In this document: positions 32,974-42,729 of the stretch, piece after piece
Numbering within the stretch: the first letter of the stretch is position 1
Layout of the letters: every line of letters starts with the position of its first letter
From: Natronomonas salinimetallica
GTDB taxonomy: Archaea; Halobacteriota; Halobacteria; Halobacteriales; Haloarculaceae
DNA: 64,000 bases
Reading direction: 5' to 3'
NCBI RefSeq assembly: GCF_013839515.1
Contig: NZ_JACDNQ010000009.1
Location: forward strand, 1-64,000
Notes under the pieces: model-generated
What the model was told of the DNA's origin: nothing
Seen by the model: the letters and a program-made list of their open reading frames with translations, nothing else
Databases searched by the model: none
Program-made: the position numbers and the translations under genes

Positions 32974-33042
32974 GGCGGGATTCTAATCAGAGAGGTCGCG
33001 CGCAGCGGAGCGAGCACGTCCGACCGTGGTTCGAATCGGGCC
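32974..33042. repeat. Inverted and direct copies of the tRNA-Arg T-arm
   Basis: GGCGGGATTC at 32974-32983 is the exact reverse complement of the tRNA T-arm/acceptor stretch 32928-32937. GTGGTTCGAATC at 33026-33037 is a direct, slightly decayed copy of the T arm. The spacer has AGCGGAGCGAGCACG-type sequence. It may be the trace of tRNA-targeted integration or an RNA-processing structure. Confidence 0.55.
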
Positions 33043-33044
33043 GA

Positions 33045-33305
33045 TCAGACAGCCAGCGGGTCACTCGGCGTGTCTTCGCCGTCGGCGAGGTGGTAGTTCG
33101 ACTTCCGTGCGTCCATGAGGTAGACGGACTCCTCGACGACGTCCACGGATTCGAGCTTTTTCAGCGCGTGTCTGACGGTTCGCTGTGGGAGCAGCGACGC
33201 GTCCGCGAGTTGGGCCTGTGTCATCGCTCCCTCGTATTGAAGCGTCTTATACACGAGCTTGGCGCTCGGTGGGAGCGACGCGACTGCTGATTCGGTATCC
33301 GGCAT
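33045..33305 (-). CDS. Small MarR/TrmB-like winged-helix regulator
   Basis: 86 residues, one winged helix: SAKLVYKTLQYEGAMTQAQL, then LLPQRTVRHALKKLESVDVV and a wing ending at KSNYHL. A DNA-binding regulator of unknown target, of a size common in haloarchaea. A long AT-rich stretch with TATA-like ATATATATTTATAC lies near 33370, upstream of the gene. Confidence 0.78.
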   Translation of the reverse strand: MPDTESAVASLPPSAKLVYKTLQYEGAMTQAQLADASLLPQRTVRHALKKLESVDVVEESVYLMDARKSNYHLADGEDTPSDPLAV

Positions 33306-33425
33306 ACATCACTCGACGCTTCCCATCGGATTAATTGTCGGTCGGTCAGGTGTGACCGACACATTACCACCATATATATTTATACTACCGCTATGTTTGG
33401 GCTGAAACCTCCGGAAAAGCGGGGT

Positions 33426-33635
33426 TCATCTCTCCAGGAGACCCAGATCCGCCGCGACGTGGTCCGCGAGGTGATCGAAGACGTCGGGATCGACCGAGGC
33501 GACCGCCTCGCCGTCGTGGAGCCGTTCGTTGTGCCCGGCGACCGCGTCCTCGACGTCCGAAAACGGGATTCGAGATCGGGTTTCACACTCCGGACAGACG
33601 ATCGGTATCTCCGGAAGGTCGGATTCGTCGCTCAT
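33426..33635 (-). CDS. Small zinc-binding haloarchaeal protein
   Basis: 69 residues. IPIVCPECETRSRIPFSDVE shows a CPxC pair near the start; only one pair is present, so metal would need dimerisation or other ligands. The remainder is acidic and helical (VFDHLADHVAADLGLLER). The function is unknown. It lies 54 bases behind the CheC-like gene on the same strand. Confidence 0.65.
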   Translation of the reverse strand: MSDESDLPEIPIVCPECETRSRIPFSDVEDAVAGHNERLHDGEAVASVDPDVFDHLADHVAADLGLLER

Positions 33636-33689
33636 ACCCCCGATATCGCGCCCGAAGATAAAACCGCCCCGGTTGCCGTGTCGTGTCTG

Positions 33690-34862
33690 CTACGCGTGTC
33701 GTGCCGGAAGCGCGGCCAGGGCCTCCGTGAGTTCTTTCGTGTTCGGGAGGACGTACAGCTGTACCTCGGCCTCACGGTCGTCAATCTCGATCGTCGTATC
33801 GATGGTAAACGCGTACTCTTGGTTCCCGGGAAGGCGGCGTCGGACGGTCCGGATCACCTCCGTTCCGGAATCCCGGACGAGTTCCGGCGGGGTGTGTTCG
33901 ATACTGCTCTGGAGCGTGTTCGCCCAGCCGTCGATGAACCCGCTCGTGACGATGTTTCCGAGTTCTTTGATCGCCTCGCCGGTCATGTTGCTTTCGTCCG
34001 GATCGATCCCGTTCGGCAACATCGCGGCCGCGACGCGGTCGGCCGACGCCTCGCTGAACATCGCGATGAAGAATCCGCTCGGCAGCCCGGTCAACTCGAA
34101 GACGACGCTGACGCACTGCCCGGAGCCGACCGCCGCGGACATATCCGAAAACGAGAGAAATCGGAGCTGGCTCACGGAGACGTCGGTCCGAAGCCCGGTC
34201 AACTGCGAGATCTGTTCGGAGGCTCGCCCGGCGCTTCGAGCCGCGAACCCGTTGAAAACGGCGAGCTTTTCGGCCGGTACCGCGAGACGGTTCGGCTGTG
34301 CTTCGAGCAGCGTGAGAAACTCCTCGTACTCCGGGATCAGGTAGATCGGGACGGAGAGATCGTGATCGACCGCTTCGAGCGTACTCTCGAAGAGGAAGAC
34401 GCCGGTGTTGGACGCCTCTTGCCGGGTCATCCGTGGGAGGATCCGTGTTCCCGCCGCCTCGATGTACGTCGGGGGCGTCATATCGATCTGTGTTCCGACG
34501 TGGTTCGCCCAGCCGTCGACGAACCCACCGATCATGATGTTCCCGAGTTCGGCGAACGCCCCGCCCGCGAGGGCGTTGGTGTTCCCTCGCGAGTCGAACC
34601 GTTTCCGTAGTTGCCCGGCCGCGTCGGGGTCGAATATCAACACGGTCTCGCCGGAGAGGCCGCCGGAGAGGCCGACCTGGACCCCGACGTAGCGACCCTC
34701 GGTGAAGATGTCGTCGAGCGTCCCATCCGAGACGAGACTGACCCCGGTCACGTTCTGGCGGGTTCGGATGCCGATCATCTGTGAGAGCGCCCGCGAGGCC
34801 TGTCTGGCTCCGTCGGCAGCGAGATGGTTGTACTCCTCCAGTTGGCTGATCGCGATTCTCAT
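33690..34862 (-). CDS. cheC: Double-domain CheC-type chemotaxis phosphatase
   Basis: 390 residues with two CheC domains in tandem. Each keeps the E-x2-N phosphatase helix twice over: FAELGNIMIGGFVDGWANHV near residue 102, and IKELGNIVTSGFIDGWANTL near 297. CheC-type proteins dephosphorylate CheY and bind CheD. Two full copies in one chain mimic the FliY/CheX dimer. No other che or archaellum genes are close. The ATG at 34862 is strong. Confidence 0.85.
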   Translation of the reverse strand: MRIAISQLEEYNHLAADGARQASRALSQMIGIRTRQNVTGVSLVSDGTLDDIFTEGRYVGVQVGLSGGLSGETVLIFDPDAAGQLRKRFDSRGNTNALAGGAFAELGNIMIGGFVDGWANHVGTQIDMTPPTYIEAAGTRILPRMTRQEASNTGVFLFESTLEAVDHDLSVPIYLIPEYEEFLTLLEAQPNRLAVPAEKLAVFNGFAARSAGRASEQISQLTGLRTDVSVSQLRFLSFSDMSAAVGSGQCVSVVFELTGLPSGFFIAMFSEASADRVAAAMLPNGIDPDESNMTGEAIKELGNIVTSGFIDGWANTLQSSIEHTPPELVRDSGTEVIRTVRRRLPGNQEYAFTIDTTIEIDDREAEVQLYVLPNTKELTEALAALPARHA

Positions 34863-35100
34863 CGGGCGTGGATTGCGTTCGGCCGGTTCGGGGACGATCG
34901 GTTCGGGGACGGTCGCCCCGGAGTCGGTCCATCCGGGACGGGCCGACCGTTCCAGAGCGCCACGTCGGGGCGGGAATGTTTCGATGAATCCAGTACGGTC
35001 ATACGCGAGCGTCGACGCGCCCCCGTAGTAATCCCCGGCTCGATACAGCGCTCGAAAGACGCACGTTTTCGCCGAACCGAGCCAACAGCCGGGGAGGCAC

Positions 35101-36090
35101 TCACTCGAAGAGGCCGGTCGACATATACCGTTCCCCGGAGTCCCAAAACACGGTGACGATCAGGGGGCACGCCTCGTTGATCGGCTCCCGATCGCTCGGA
35201 CCGTCGTCGAGGATACCGACGTCGTTGTTCGGCCCCGGACAGCGACCGGGATCGATTCCGCGCTCGTCGGCCAGCCGCCGGGCAACGCGCTTTGCGGCGA
35301 CCAACGATCCGCCGGAGGACTGCCCGACGAGGATCCCCTCCTCGCGGGCGAGCCGCCGACACTCCGCCTCGGCGGCGTCGATGCCGACCGTCTCGACGTC
35401 GGTCAAACGCTCCCGGTCGAGGTTCGGCGAGACGAACCCGGGGCCCATCCCCTGAAACTCGTCGTCGTTCGGCTCGCCGCCGGAGAGGACGGCGTTCGCC
35501 TCGGGCTCGACGCCGACGACGTCCATCCCGGGGAACGCCTCGGTGAGCCGCCTCGCGGTCCCGGTGACCGTCCCGCCCGTACCGATTCCGGCGACGAGGG
35601 CGTCGACCCGCCGGTCGCCGACCTGTTCGAGGATCTCCGCCCCGGTCGTCCGGTAGTGGGCTTCGGGGTTTGCCGGGTTCTCGAACTGCCCGAGCTGGAC
35701 CGTCCCGGCCTCGGATTCGAGTTCATCCGCCCGGGCTTTCGCGTCCGAGATCGTCCCGTCGACGAGTTCGATGTCGGCCCCGTAGGCCGACATCAGCCGT
35801 CTCCGTTCGGGTGACTTCGACGCCGGCATCACGATGGTGACGTCGTATCCCTTCGCGGCAGCGACGACCGACAGGCCGATTCCGGTGTTTCCGGAACTCG
35901 GCTCGACGATCCGATCGCCCGCATCGAGTTCGCCGGCCGCTTCGGCCGCTTCGACCATCGCCAGCGCCGGGCGATCCTTCGCCGATCCACCGGGGTTCTT
36001 CGACTCGATCTTCGCGGCGATGGCGGATCCCGGTGGCGACTCGACCTGTACCAGCGGTGATCCGATCGTATCGAGGATACCCCGTTTCAT
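35101..36090 (-). CDS. cysK: Cysteine synthase / PLP-dependent beta-replacing enzyme
   Basis: 329 residues from the ATG at 36090, which follows a TATA box TTTATATC by 25 bases. The PLP lysine is in NPGGSAKDRPA, the substrate loop is VEPSSGNTGIGL, and the phosphate loop is GIGTGGTVTGTAR. It condenses O-acetylserine (or O-phosphoserine) with sulfide to make cysteine. A C-terminal extension with PGRCPGPNNDVG resembles that of other haloarchaeal paralogues. It is monocistronic. Confidence 0.9.
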   Translation of the reverse strand: MKRGILDTIGSPLVQVESPPGSAIAAKIESKNPGGSAKDRPALAMVEAAEAAGELDAGDRIVEPSSGNTGIGLSVVAAAKGYDVTIVMPASKSPERRRLMSAYGADIELVDGTISDAKARADELESEAGTVQLGQFENPANPEAHYRTTGAEILEQVGDRRVDALVAGIGTGGTVTGTARRLTEAFPGMDVVGVEPEANAVLSGGEPNDDEFQGMGPGFVSPNLDRERLTDVETVGIDAAEAECRRLAREEGILVGQSSGGSLVAAKRVARRLADERGIDPGRCPGPNNDVGILDDGPSDREPINEACPLIVTVFWDSGERYMSTGLFE

Positions 36091-36238
36091 CGTCCGGGTT
36101 TTGGCGCGCTGATATAAAACCCCGATGGATCCCGCCGTCGACCTCCTCGATTCGGTGCCCCGTCGTCCCCCTCGATTCGGTGCCCTGTCGTCGGGTGGAC
36201 TCCTCCCCCCCACCGCCAGCAACGCGGTCACGGGATGG

Positions 36239-36751
36239 CTATCGATCCCGGCCATCGAGACGCACGGAACGCTCCAGATGGCGTCGTGATAGCTCGACGT
36301 ACCGATCGCCCGCACTGGCCCACCGTGAGTCCTCGACCTCCGTTATGAACTCGGCGGGGACGCCCGCGTACAGCGCGTTCGCTTCGACTTCCGTGTCCTC
36401 CGTGAGGAGACTGTTCGCCCCGACCATCGCCCGCTCGCCGACGACCGACCGATCGAGTACGGTCGCGCCCATCCCGACGAGCGCCCGTTCTCGTACCTCG
36501 GCGGCGTGAACGATCGCGGTGTGGCCGACGGTCGCGTAGGGGCCGATCTCGACGCCCTCGTGAACCACCGCGTTGTCCTGGACGTTTGCCCCCTCCGCGA
36601 GCCGGATCCGTCCGTGATCGCCCCGCAACGTCACGTTCGGCCAGACGCTCGCGTCGGCTTCGACCGTCACCGCGCCGATGACGACCGCGCTCGGATCGAC
36701 GTAGGCGTCCTCGTGGATCTCCGGCTCCTGCCCCTCGAAGCTCCGTATCAT
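36239..36751 (-). CDS. Gamma-carbonic anhydrase-like hexapeptide protein
   Basis: 170 residues. A left-handed beta helix is built from repeats such as VIGAVTVEADASVWPNVTLR, ANVQDNAVVHEGVEIGPYAT and ERALVGMGATVLDRSVV. Zinc-ligand histidines are in AVVHEGV and VGHTAIVHA, with R and D in LRGDHGRI. This is the CamH/YrdA-like group; carbonic anhydrase activity is likely but not certain. Many members instead act in assembly of other complexes. Confidence 0.85.
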   Translation of the reverse strand: MIRSFEGQEPEIHEDAYVDPSAVVIGAVTVEADASVWPNVTLRGDHGRIRLAEGANVQDNAVVHEGVEIGPYATVGHTAIVHAAEVRERALVGMGATVLDRSVVGERAMVGANSLLTEDTEVEANALYAGVPAEFITEVEDSRWASAGDRYVELSRRHLERSVRLDGRDR

Positions 36752-36843
36752 ACGTTCTCACGGTGTCCGCCGGAAATAAAAACCCTACCTGCCGGTGAGG
36801 TCCGCGGACTGCGGTGGTCGATACCCCGGGATAGCGGCTCCGT

Positions 36844-37821
36844 TTACAGTTCGTCGGCGATCTCGTCGGCGTCGATGTCGGCTTCTTCGAGGGCCTCCTC
36901 GATGTCGACGTCGCCCGCGCCGCCGCCCATGCCGCCCATCATGCCGCCCATGCCCATTCCCATGCCGCCGCCATCGAGGATCTCCTGGATCAGGATACGG
37001 TCGATGTCCGTGAGATCGATGAGCTGCTGTGCGATCTGTTGTTTCTGCATCATCCACTGTTGGTTCATCGAAAGCTCCGGCGTCGATTCGACGTAGAGGG
37101 TACGCTTCTCGACGGTCTCGGTGACCGTCTCCGGCTCGGCCTCCTCCTCCTCGTCGTCCTCCTCGGGCTCCTCAATTCGGGTCTCTTCGACCTCGTCGGT
37201 CTCGACCCACATCTCGAGGTCGAGATCGAGGAACATGTTTAGAAGGCCGCGGGCCTGTTCGAGGTCGCCCTCGACGGTGTCGAGCAGCTCGTACTCGTAC
37301 TCGATGTCCTCGCCGGCGAGGGGGTGATTGAAGTCCACGCGGGCGCGGCCACCGATGATCGTCTCGAGGACGCCCTGTTGGCCGTCGACCTGGATGCGTG
37401 CGCCGGGGTAGCGGTCGTCCTCGTCGATCTTGTCGGCGGAGACCGTCTTGAGTTCCTCCTCATCGTAGGTCCCGAAGGCCTCCTCGGCGGAGACGACGAC
37501 GGTGCCCTCGTCGCCGACCGCCTTGCCCCGGATGTCGTCCTCGACGGCCGGGAAGAGGTGGCCCTCACCGAGGACGATGGTTCGGGGTTCGAACTCGCCC
37601 TGGTCGGCGACGCCTTCCTCCTCGGCGACCGACTCGTCCGTCGTATCGACGAGCTGGCCGTCGTCGACGGTTCGGGCGGTGTAGGCGATACGAACGAAAT
37701 CGCCGTCCTGGAGCCCTTCGGCTTCCTCTTCGGCTTCGGCCGCTTCGTCCTCGGTCTCGGGCTCGGTTACGTCTTCGTCGACCGTCTCGGTCTCCTCGAC
37801 CTCATCGGATTCATCGCTCAT
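36844..37821 (-). CDS. SlyD-like FKBP peptidyl-prolyl isomerase
   Basis: 325 residues from the ATG at 37821. An acidic leader (1-37) precedes the FKBP domain (VRIAYTARTVDDGQLVDTTD, IVLGEGHLFPAVEDDIRGKA, then an IF-type insert and ARVDFNHPLAGEDIEYEYEL). The C-terminal 100 residues are acidic and end in a Met/Gly run (GGGMGMGMGGMMGGMGGG) before a short acidic tail. Long FKBPs of this type act as chaperone-isomerases in archaea. The Met/Gly run may bind metal or hydrophobic segments; that is inference. Confidence 0.87.
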   Translation of the reverse strand: MSDESDEVEETETVDEDVTEPETEDEAAEAEEEAEGLQDGDFVRIAYTARTVDDGQLVDTTDESVAEEEGVADQGEFEPRTIVLGEGHLFPAVEDDIRGKAVGDEGTVVVSAEEAFGTYDEEELKTVSADKIDEDDRYPGARIQVDGQQGVLETIIGGRARVDFNHPLAGEDIEYEYELLDTVEGDLEQARGLLNMFLDLDLEMWVETDEVEETRIEEPEEDDEEEEAEPETVTETVEKRTLYVESTPELSMNQQWMMQKQQIAQQLIDLTDIDRILIQEILDGGGMGMGMGGMMGGMGGGAGDVDIEEALEEADIDADEIADEL

Positions 37822-37959
37822 ACTCCTCACGACAGCCGTCTCACCCTTAACAATCACGTTTCGCTGCCGCAAGCGTCGGGACGCGTTCGGACGGGCGCCG
37901 AACGCACGCCGTGCTCGGAAGCCACGGCGTTTTTCCCCGCTCGCGGGGTTCACTCCGGT

Positions 37960-38493
37960 ATGTACGAAGTCGAACTGAAGGTCCGCGCCGGACACGACCG
38001 GGTCCGAGAGCGGCTCGACGGAATCGACGCGGAGTCGATGGGTACGGTGACACAGGTGGATACGTATTACGACCATCCCGTCCGGGCGTTCGCCGAGACG
38101 GACGAGGCGCTTCGAATTCGCCGGGAGACGGACGGTTCGGACGAACACACGAAAATAACGTACAAGGGCCCGCTCGTCGACGCCGACTCCAAGACCCGCG
38201 AGGAACTCGAGACGGGCGTCAACGACGGGGAGACGATGGCGTCGGTGCTCGAATCGGTCGGCTTCGACCCCGCGGCAACCGTCGAGAAGACGCGCGAGCG
38301 CTTCGGCTACGGCGAGTACGTCGTCACGCTGGATACCGTCGAGGGGCTCGGCGAGTTCGTCGAGGTCGAAACCGAAGCCGAGGAGATCGATCCCGCGCGA
38401 GCGGGGGCGGTCGACGTACTCGAACGGCTCGGACTCGATCCGGACGAGGGGATCCGTACGTCGTATCTCGGTCTCCTGCTCGATGACGGATGA
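37960..38493 (+). CDS. CYTH-domain protein (CyaB/thiamine-triphosphatase type)
   Basis: 177 residues. The ExExK signature is present at the start (MYEVELKVRAG), followed by TYYDHPVRAF, ALRIRRE, KITYKGP and an acidic EVETEAEE, the tunnel residues for triphosphate and metal. Archaeal class IV CYTH proteins are mostly tripolyphosphatases or adenylate cyclase-like; the activity cannot be told here. It diverges from the FKBP gene. Confidence 0.88.
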   Translation: MYEVELKVRAGHDRVRERLDGIDAESMGTVTQVDTYYDHPVRAFAETDEALRIRRETDGSDEHTKITYKGPLVDADSKTREELETGVNDGETMASVLESVGFDPAATVEKTRERFGYGEYVVTLDTVEGLGEFVEVETEAEEIDPARAGAVDVLERLGLDPDEGIRTSYLGLLLDDG

Positions 38494-38568
38494 TATGCTT
38501 AGCGGTAATCAATTTTTTCTATTTGGTTTCCGTAAGTTATAGAACCGGCCCAACGGTACCCGTGAGTA

Positions 38569-39774
38569 ATGACCGACCGAAATATCCGCGTCGAACCGGT
38601 CGACGGTCGCGCGGTCGAGGCCCAAGACGTCGAGATCGTCGAGCGAAAGGGGCTCGGCCACCCCGACTCGCTCTGTGATGGAATCGCAGAACACGTCTCA
38701 CAGGCGCTCGCACGCGAGTATCTCGACCGCGTCGGCAAGGTACTCCATTACAACACCGACGAGACCCAGTTAGTCGCCGGCCGCTCGGTGCCCGCCTTCG
38801 GCGGCGGCGAGGTCGTCGATCCGATCTATCTGCTCATCACGGGCCGGGCGACGAAAGAATACGAGGGGACGAACATCCCCGCGGAGACGATCGCGCTCCG
38901 GGCCGCCCGCGAGTACATCCAAGAGCAGTTCCCGTTCATCGACTTCGGCACGGAGGTCGTCGTCGACGTGAAACTCGGTGAGGGCTCGGGAGACCTCCAG
39001 AACGTCTTCGGCGAAGACGGCACGCAGATCCCGATGTCGAACGATACGTCCTTCGGGGTCGGCCACGCGCCGCTGACCGAAACCGAACGGATCGTCCTGG
39101 AGACCGAACGACAGCTCAACGGCCGATACAGCGACGACAACCCGGCTGTCGGACAGGACATCAAGGTGATGGGCAAACGCGAGTCCGACACGATCGACGT
39201 GACCGTCGCCGTCGCAGCCGTCGACCGATTCGTCGCCGATCTCGACGAGTACGAGGCGGTCATGGAAGGCGTTCAGGCGTTCGTTACGGACCTCGCGGCC
39301 GGGTACACGGACCGTTCGGTTCGGGTACACGTCAATACCGCCGACGACTACGATGCGGGCTCTATCTATCTGACGACGACGGGGACGAGCGCAGAGCAGG
39401 GCGACGACGGCTCCGTCGGCCGCGGCAACCGCTCGAACGGCCTCATCACGCCCAACCGCTCGATGTCGATGGAGGCGACCTCCGGAAAGAACCCGGTCAA
39501 CCACATCGGGAAGATCTACAACCTGCTCTCGACGGAGATCGCCCGAACCGTCGTCGCGGAGGTCGACGACATCCGAGAGATCCGGATCCGCCTGCTTTCA
39601 CAGATCGGTCAGCCCATCGACCAGCCCCACGTCGCCGACGCGAACCTCGTCACGGTCGAGGGTGTCGACGTCGGCGACATCGAAGCGGAGGTGCGAGCGA
39701 TCATCGACGCCGAACTCGAAAACGTGACCGACATCACAGAGCGTGTGATCGACGGCGAACTGACGACGTTCTGA
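38569..39774 (+). CDS. mat: Archaeal S-adenosylmethionine synthetase
   Basis: 401 residues, normal for the archaeal MAT family. [51 protein letters not shown] and [20 protein letters not shown] are characteristic. It makes S-adenosylmethionine from methionine and ATP for all methyltransferases, including the one at 44849. Promoter: TAAGTTATAG sits about 28 bases before the ATG, so the transcript is nearly leaderless. Confidence 0.95.
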   Translation: MTDRNIRVEPVDGRAVEAQDVEIVERKGLGHPDSLCDGIAEHVSQALAREYLDRVGKVLHYNTDETQLVAGRSVPAFGGGEVVDPIYLLITGRATKEYEGTNIPAETIALRAAREYIQEQFPFIDFGTEVVVDVKLGEGSGDLQNVFGEDGTQIPMSNDTSFGVGHAPLTETERIVLETERQLNGRYSDDNPAVGQDIKVMGKRESDTIDVTVAVAAVDRFVADLDEYEAVMEGVQAFVTDLAAGYTDRSVRVHVNTADDYDAGSIYLTTTGTSAEQGDDGSVGRGNRSNGLITPNRSMSMEATSGKNPVNHIGKIYNLLSTEIARTVVAEVDDIREIRIRLLSQIGQPIDQPHVADANLVTVEGVDVGDIEAEVRAIIDAELENVTDITERVIDGELTTF

Positions 39775-39876
39775 TCGGCGCGCCGGCCCGCACTCGCTCG
39801 CGGAGCCGTATTCCCCCTCCACCACCTTGGACCGGCCGAGCGAAACCGCTTTTTCCGTCGGTCCGTATGTCGAGTC

Positions 39877-40329
39877 ATGACGCGAGTGTGTCTCGTCGGC
39901 GACGACGACGTCGAGTTGCGGTACGAACTCGTCAGCCACGAGACGTCGCGGGAGGCGCTCGCGACGTACGACCTCGTTGCCCCCTACGAGAACACGGTCG
40001 CCCTCGAGACGGTTTCGTTGGGCGCTGCCGTTGCGCTGTTGAACGATCTCAACTGGTATCTCGTCCGGTTCGCCCGCGAGGCATTCGTTTTCGAGTCCTC
40101 CGTGAGCGGCGAGGAGTGGCTCTCGCGTGCGCTCGCGACCGCGATCCGCGACGACGGCCTGGACCACGCCGATTCGGGCCGGTTTCTGAAGGTGTTCGGC
40201 GTCGACGAGGGCGAGCTTCTCGAACCGATGTTCGTGACGCGTACCGGGCCGGACATCCCGGCGTACGACCTCCGAGACGTCGACGAGACCCTCGTCGTTC
40301 GGGTGACCGAATCCGAATTCGGTGCCTGA
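39877..40329 (+). CDS. DUF5804 haloarchaeal protein
   Basis: 150 residues, acidic, without membrane segments or cysteines beyond position 5. I recognise the DUF5804 pattern (MTRVCLVGDDDVELRYELVS; FGVDEGELLEPMFVTRTGPD). Function unknown. It follows the S-adenosylmethionine synthetase gene by about 100 bases on the same strand. Confidence 0.75.
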   Translation: MTRVCLVGDDDVELRYELVSHETSREALATYDLVAPYENTVALETVSLGAAVALLNDLNWYLVRFAREAFVFESSVSGEEWLSRALATAIRDDGLDHADSGRFLKVFGVDEGELLEPMFVTRTGPDIPAYDLRDVDETLVVRVTESEFGA

Positions 40330-40391
40330 CGTCCGGAGGCCGCGCTCGGATCGGGCGGTGATCGAAAAAACGAAGCGGAACCGCCCCGCGC

Positions 40392-40838
40392 TCAGATTTC
40401 GACGCCGCTCGGGATGAGACTCCGCTCGCGGAGTAACTCGCCGTCGCCGTCGTAGACGAGAAGCGTCGATTTGTCGTAGGCCGCCAGCCGGGTCCCGTCG
40501 TCGGTCTCGATCACGAGCCGATACTGACCGCTCTCCGCTTCGCCCCCCGCGGCGTCGGTGACCGCGATAATCGGTTCGGCCTCGGCGTTGAGCTCGAGGA
40601 CGTATTCGCCCGTGACCCGATCCGACACCGCGAAGACGCCCATCGGCGTCTCGGCTTCGAGTGGATCACGCAGCCGGTAGGTTACGTCGACCGCCTCGCC
40701 GTCGAGGCGGCCACCGCCCCGCTGGAGTCGCTCTTCGAACTCCTCGGTCGGCCCCTCGTATGCGACCGATATGACTGGCTGGTCCGGTTCGTCGGCCGTC
40801 ACGCCTGCCGCCTCTAGAGTGAAGTAGTCACGCCGCAT
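40392..40838 (-). CDS. DUF5793 haloarchaeal protein
   Basis: 148 residues, mostly beta (YFTLEAAGVTADEPDQPVIS, then VLELNAEAEPIIAVTDAAGG and RLVIETDDGTRLAAYDKSTL). The MRRDYFTLE start is what I remember of DUF5793. Function unknown. It diverges from the pilus operon, with 211 bases between them. Confidence 0.72.
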   Translation of the reverse strand: MRRDYFTLEAAGVTADEPDQPVISVAYEGPTEEFEERLQRGGGRLDGEAVDVTYRLRDPLEAETPMGVFAVSDRVTGEYVLELNAEAEPIIAVTDAAGGEAESGQYRLVIETDDGTRLAAYDKSTLLVYDGDGELLRERSLIPSGVEI

Positions 40839-41049
40839 CCCTGTTTGGTGTCATGTACGTGCGCCGTACGCATGAACGTAACGCCCCTGTCCAAGCCGTC
40901 CGGGTGTTCTCGTCCTGTCGGGCCGTTCGGTCGTCCCGGCCCTCGCTTTTTGAGGCCCGCCCGACGGTACGGGTCCCTCGGTCGCCACACCGGACGAACG
41001 CGCCGGAGCTTTATTCTGTCGGCTCCTCCATCTACCGGTAGACGAGGCC

Positions 41050-42729
41050 ATGGAACGAGACGATCCGTCCGCTCGGTCGCGGGAGCGTAGCGCCCAATCC
41101 CTCCGACAGCGACTCGCTCGGACGATCGAATCGTTCCGCGGGTCGGCGGTTCCGGACGTTCCGTACCGCCCCGACGAGCACGACCGGATCGTCGAAGAGC
41201 GCACCTTCGAGGGGACCCGCGTCGAGCGATACTGGCTCAACGCGCCGTTCTCCTACGCCGTCATCACCTACGACGAGACGGACAACCAACACCTGTATCA
41301 CGCCGTCGAACCCGACCTCGATCGGTTCGAACGGGACGTCCTCGAGACGCTTTATGACGACGTTCGGGTCCCGCTGTTGTACACCGAACACGACGGCGAA
41401 CCTCACGAGGTCCTCCGAGTAGAGCTCCGAAAGCGGCTCGAACGGTACGGGGTCGACGTCGACGCCACCGGGTTCTACCGGCTGTATTATTATCTATATC
41501 GGACGTTCCGGGGGTTCGGCAAGATCGACCCGCTCATGCACGACCCCGACATCGAGGACATCTCGTGTGACGGATACGAGGTCCCGCTGTACGCCTACCA
41601 CGATCGATACCAGGACATCGAGACGAACGTCTCCTTCGGCGAGGCCGACCTCGACAGTTACGTCGTCCGGATGGCCCAACAGGCCGGAAGACACATTTCG
41701 GTCGGCAACCCCATCGTCGAGACGACACTTCCGGACGGGTCGCGCGCCGAGTTGGCGCTCGGCGAGGAGGTGACACCGCACGGATCCGCCTTCACGATCC
41801 GGAAATACAGCGACGAGCCGTTCACACCCATCGACCTGTTGGAGTTCGGGACGTACTCGCTCGATCAGATGGCGTACCTCTGGTTGGCGATCGAGCACAA
41901 CAAAAACATCGTCTTTGCCGGCGGGACCGCATCGGGCAAGACGACGTCGTTGAACGCCATCTCGATGTTCCTCCCGCCGCAATCGAAGCTGATCACGATC
42001 GAGGATACCCGCGAGCTATCGCTGCATCACGACAACTGGCTCTCGTGTGTGACGCGAGAGCGGCTGGACGAGGCGGCAAACGTGACGATGTACGATCTCC
42101 TTCGGTCGGCGTTGCGACACCGCCCCGAGTACATCATCGTCGGCGAGGTCCGTGGCGAGGAGGCGATCACCCTGTTTCAGGCGATGAATACGGGTCACAC
42201 GACGCTGTCGACGATGCACGCCGACTCGGTCCAGACGGTCATCAACAGACTCGAAAACGAGCCGATCAACGTCCCGCGACCGATGGTCCAATCGCTCGAT
42301 ATCCTCTGTGTCCAGCGGCTCGCGCGGTTCGGCAGCGAACGGGTCCGGCGCGCGGGGACGATCGCCGAGATCGAGGGGATCGACCAGCGAACCGGCGAGC
42401 TCGATTACACGGGCGCGTATCGCTGGGACTCGGCGACGGACAGCTTCGAGCAGGGGACGAAGAACCTGACCGAGGAGATCCGCGAGGAGCGCGGCTGGTC
42501 GAAATCGGAACTGCTTCGCGAACTACAGCATCGCCGGCAGTTCCTCGGGTTCCTCAAGGATCGAGGGATCACCCAATACCAGCAGTTCACGGCGATGGTG
42601 AACCGATATTACGCCACCCCCGAGGAGGTCATGGCACGGATCGACGCGGCCGAAGCGGACGAACGGGACGACCCTGGAGCGGGGTCGACGTCCGGGGGTA
42701 CTTCCGGTGCGGACCTGCGGAGCGGGTAG
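41050..42729 (+). CDS. Type IV pilus/secretion ATPase (PilB type)
   Basis: 559 residues. Walker A FAGGTASGKTTSLN near 294-307, Asp box IEDTRELSL, Walker B YIIVGEVRGEEA and His box GHTTLSTMHADS are all intact. The N-terminal 220 residues form the archaeal N-domain (DVTGFYRLYYYLYRTFRGFG; DPDIEDISCDG). It powers assembly of archaeal type IV pili (PilB3-like) and is followed, without a gap, by its membrane partner. No pilin gene with a class III signal was noticed nearby. Confidence 0.92.
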   Translation: MERDDPSARSRERSAQSLRQRLARTIESFRGSAVPDVPYRPDEHDRIVEERTFEGTRVERYWLNAPFSYAVITYDETDNQHLYHAVEPDLDRFERDVLETLYDDVRVPLLYTEHDGEPHEVLRVELRKRLERYGVDVDATGFYRLYYYLYRTFRGFGKIDPLMHDPDIEDISCDGYEVPLYAYHDRYQDIETNVSFGEADLDSYVVRMAQQAGRHISVGNPIVETTLPDGSRAELALGEEVTPHGSAFTIRKYSDEPFTPIDLLEFGTYSLDQMAYLWLAIEHNKNIVFAGGTASGKTTSLNAISMFLPPQSKLITIEDTRELSLHHDNWLSCVTRERLDEAANVTMYDLLRSALRHRPEYIIVGEVRGEEAITLFQAMNTGHTTLSTMHADSVQTVINRLENEPINVPRPMVQSLDILCVQRLARFGSERVRRAGTIAEIEGIDQRTGELDYTGAYRWDSATDSFEQGTKNLTEEIREERGWSKSELLRELQHRRQFLGFLKDRGITQYQQFTAMVNRYYATPEEVMARIDAAEADERDDPGAGSTSGGTSGADLRSG

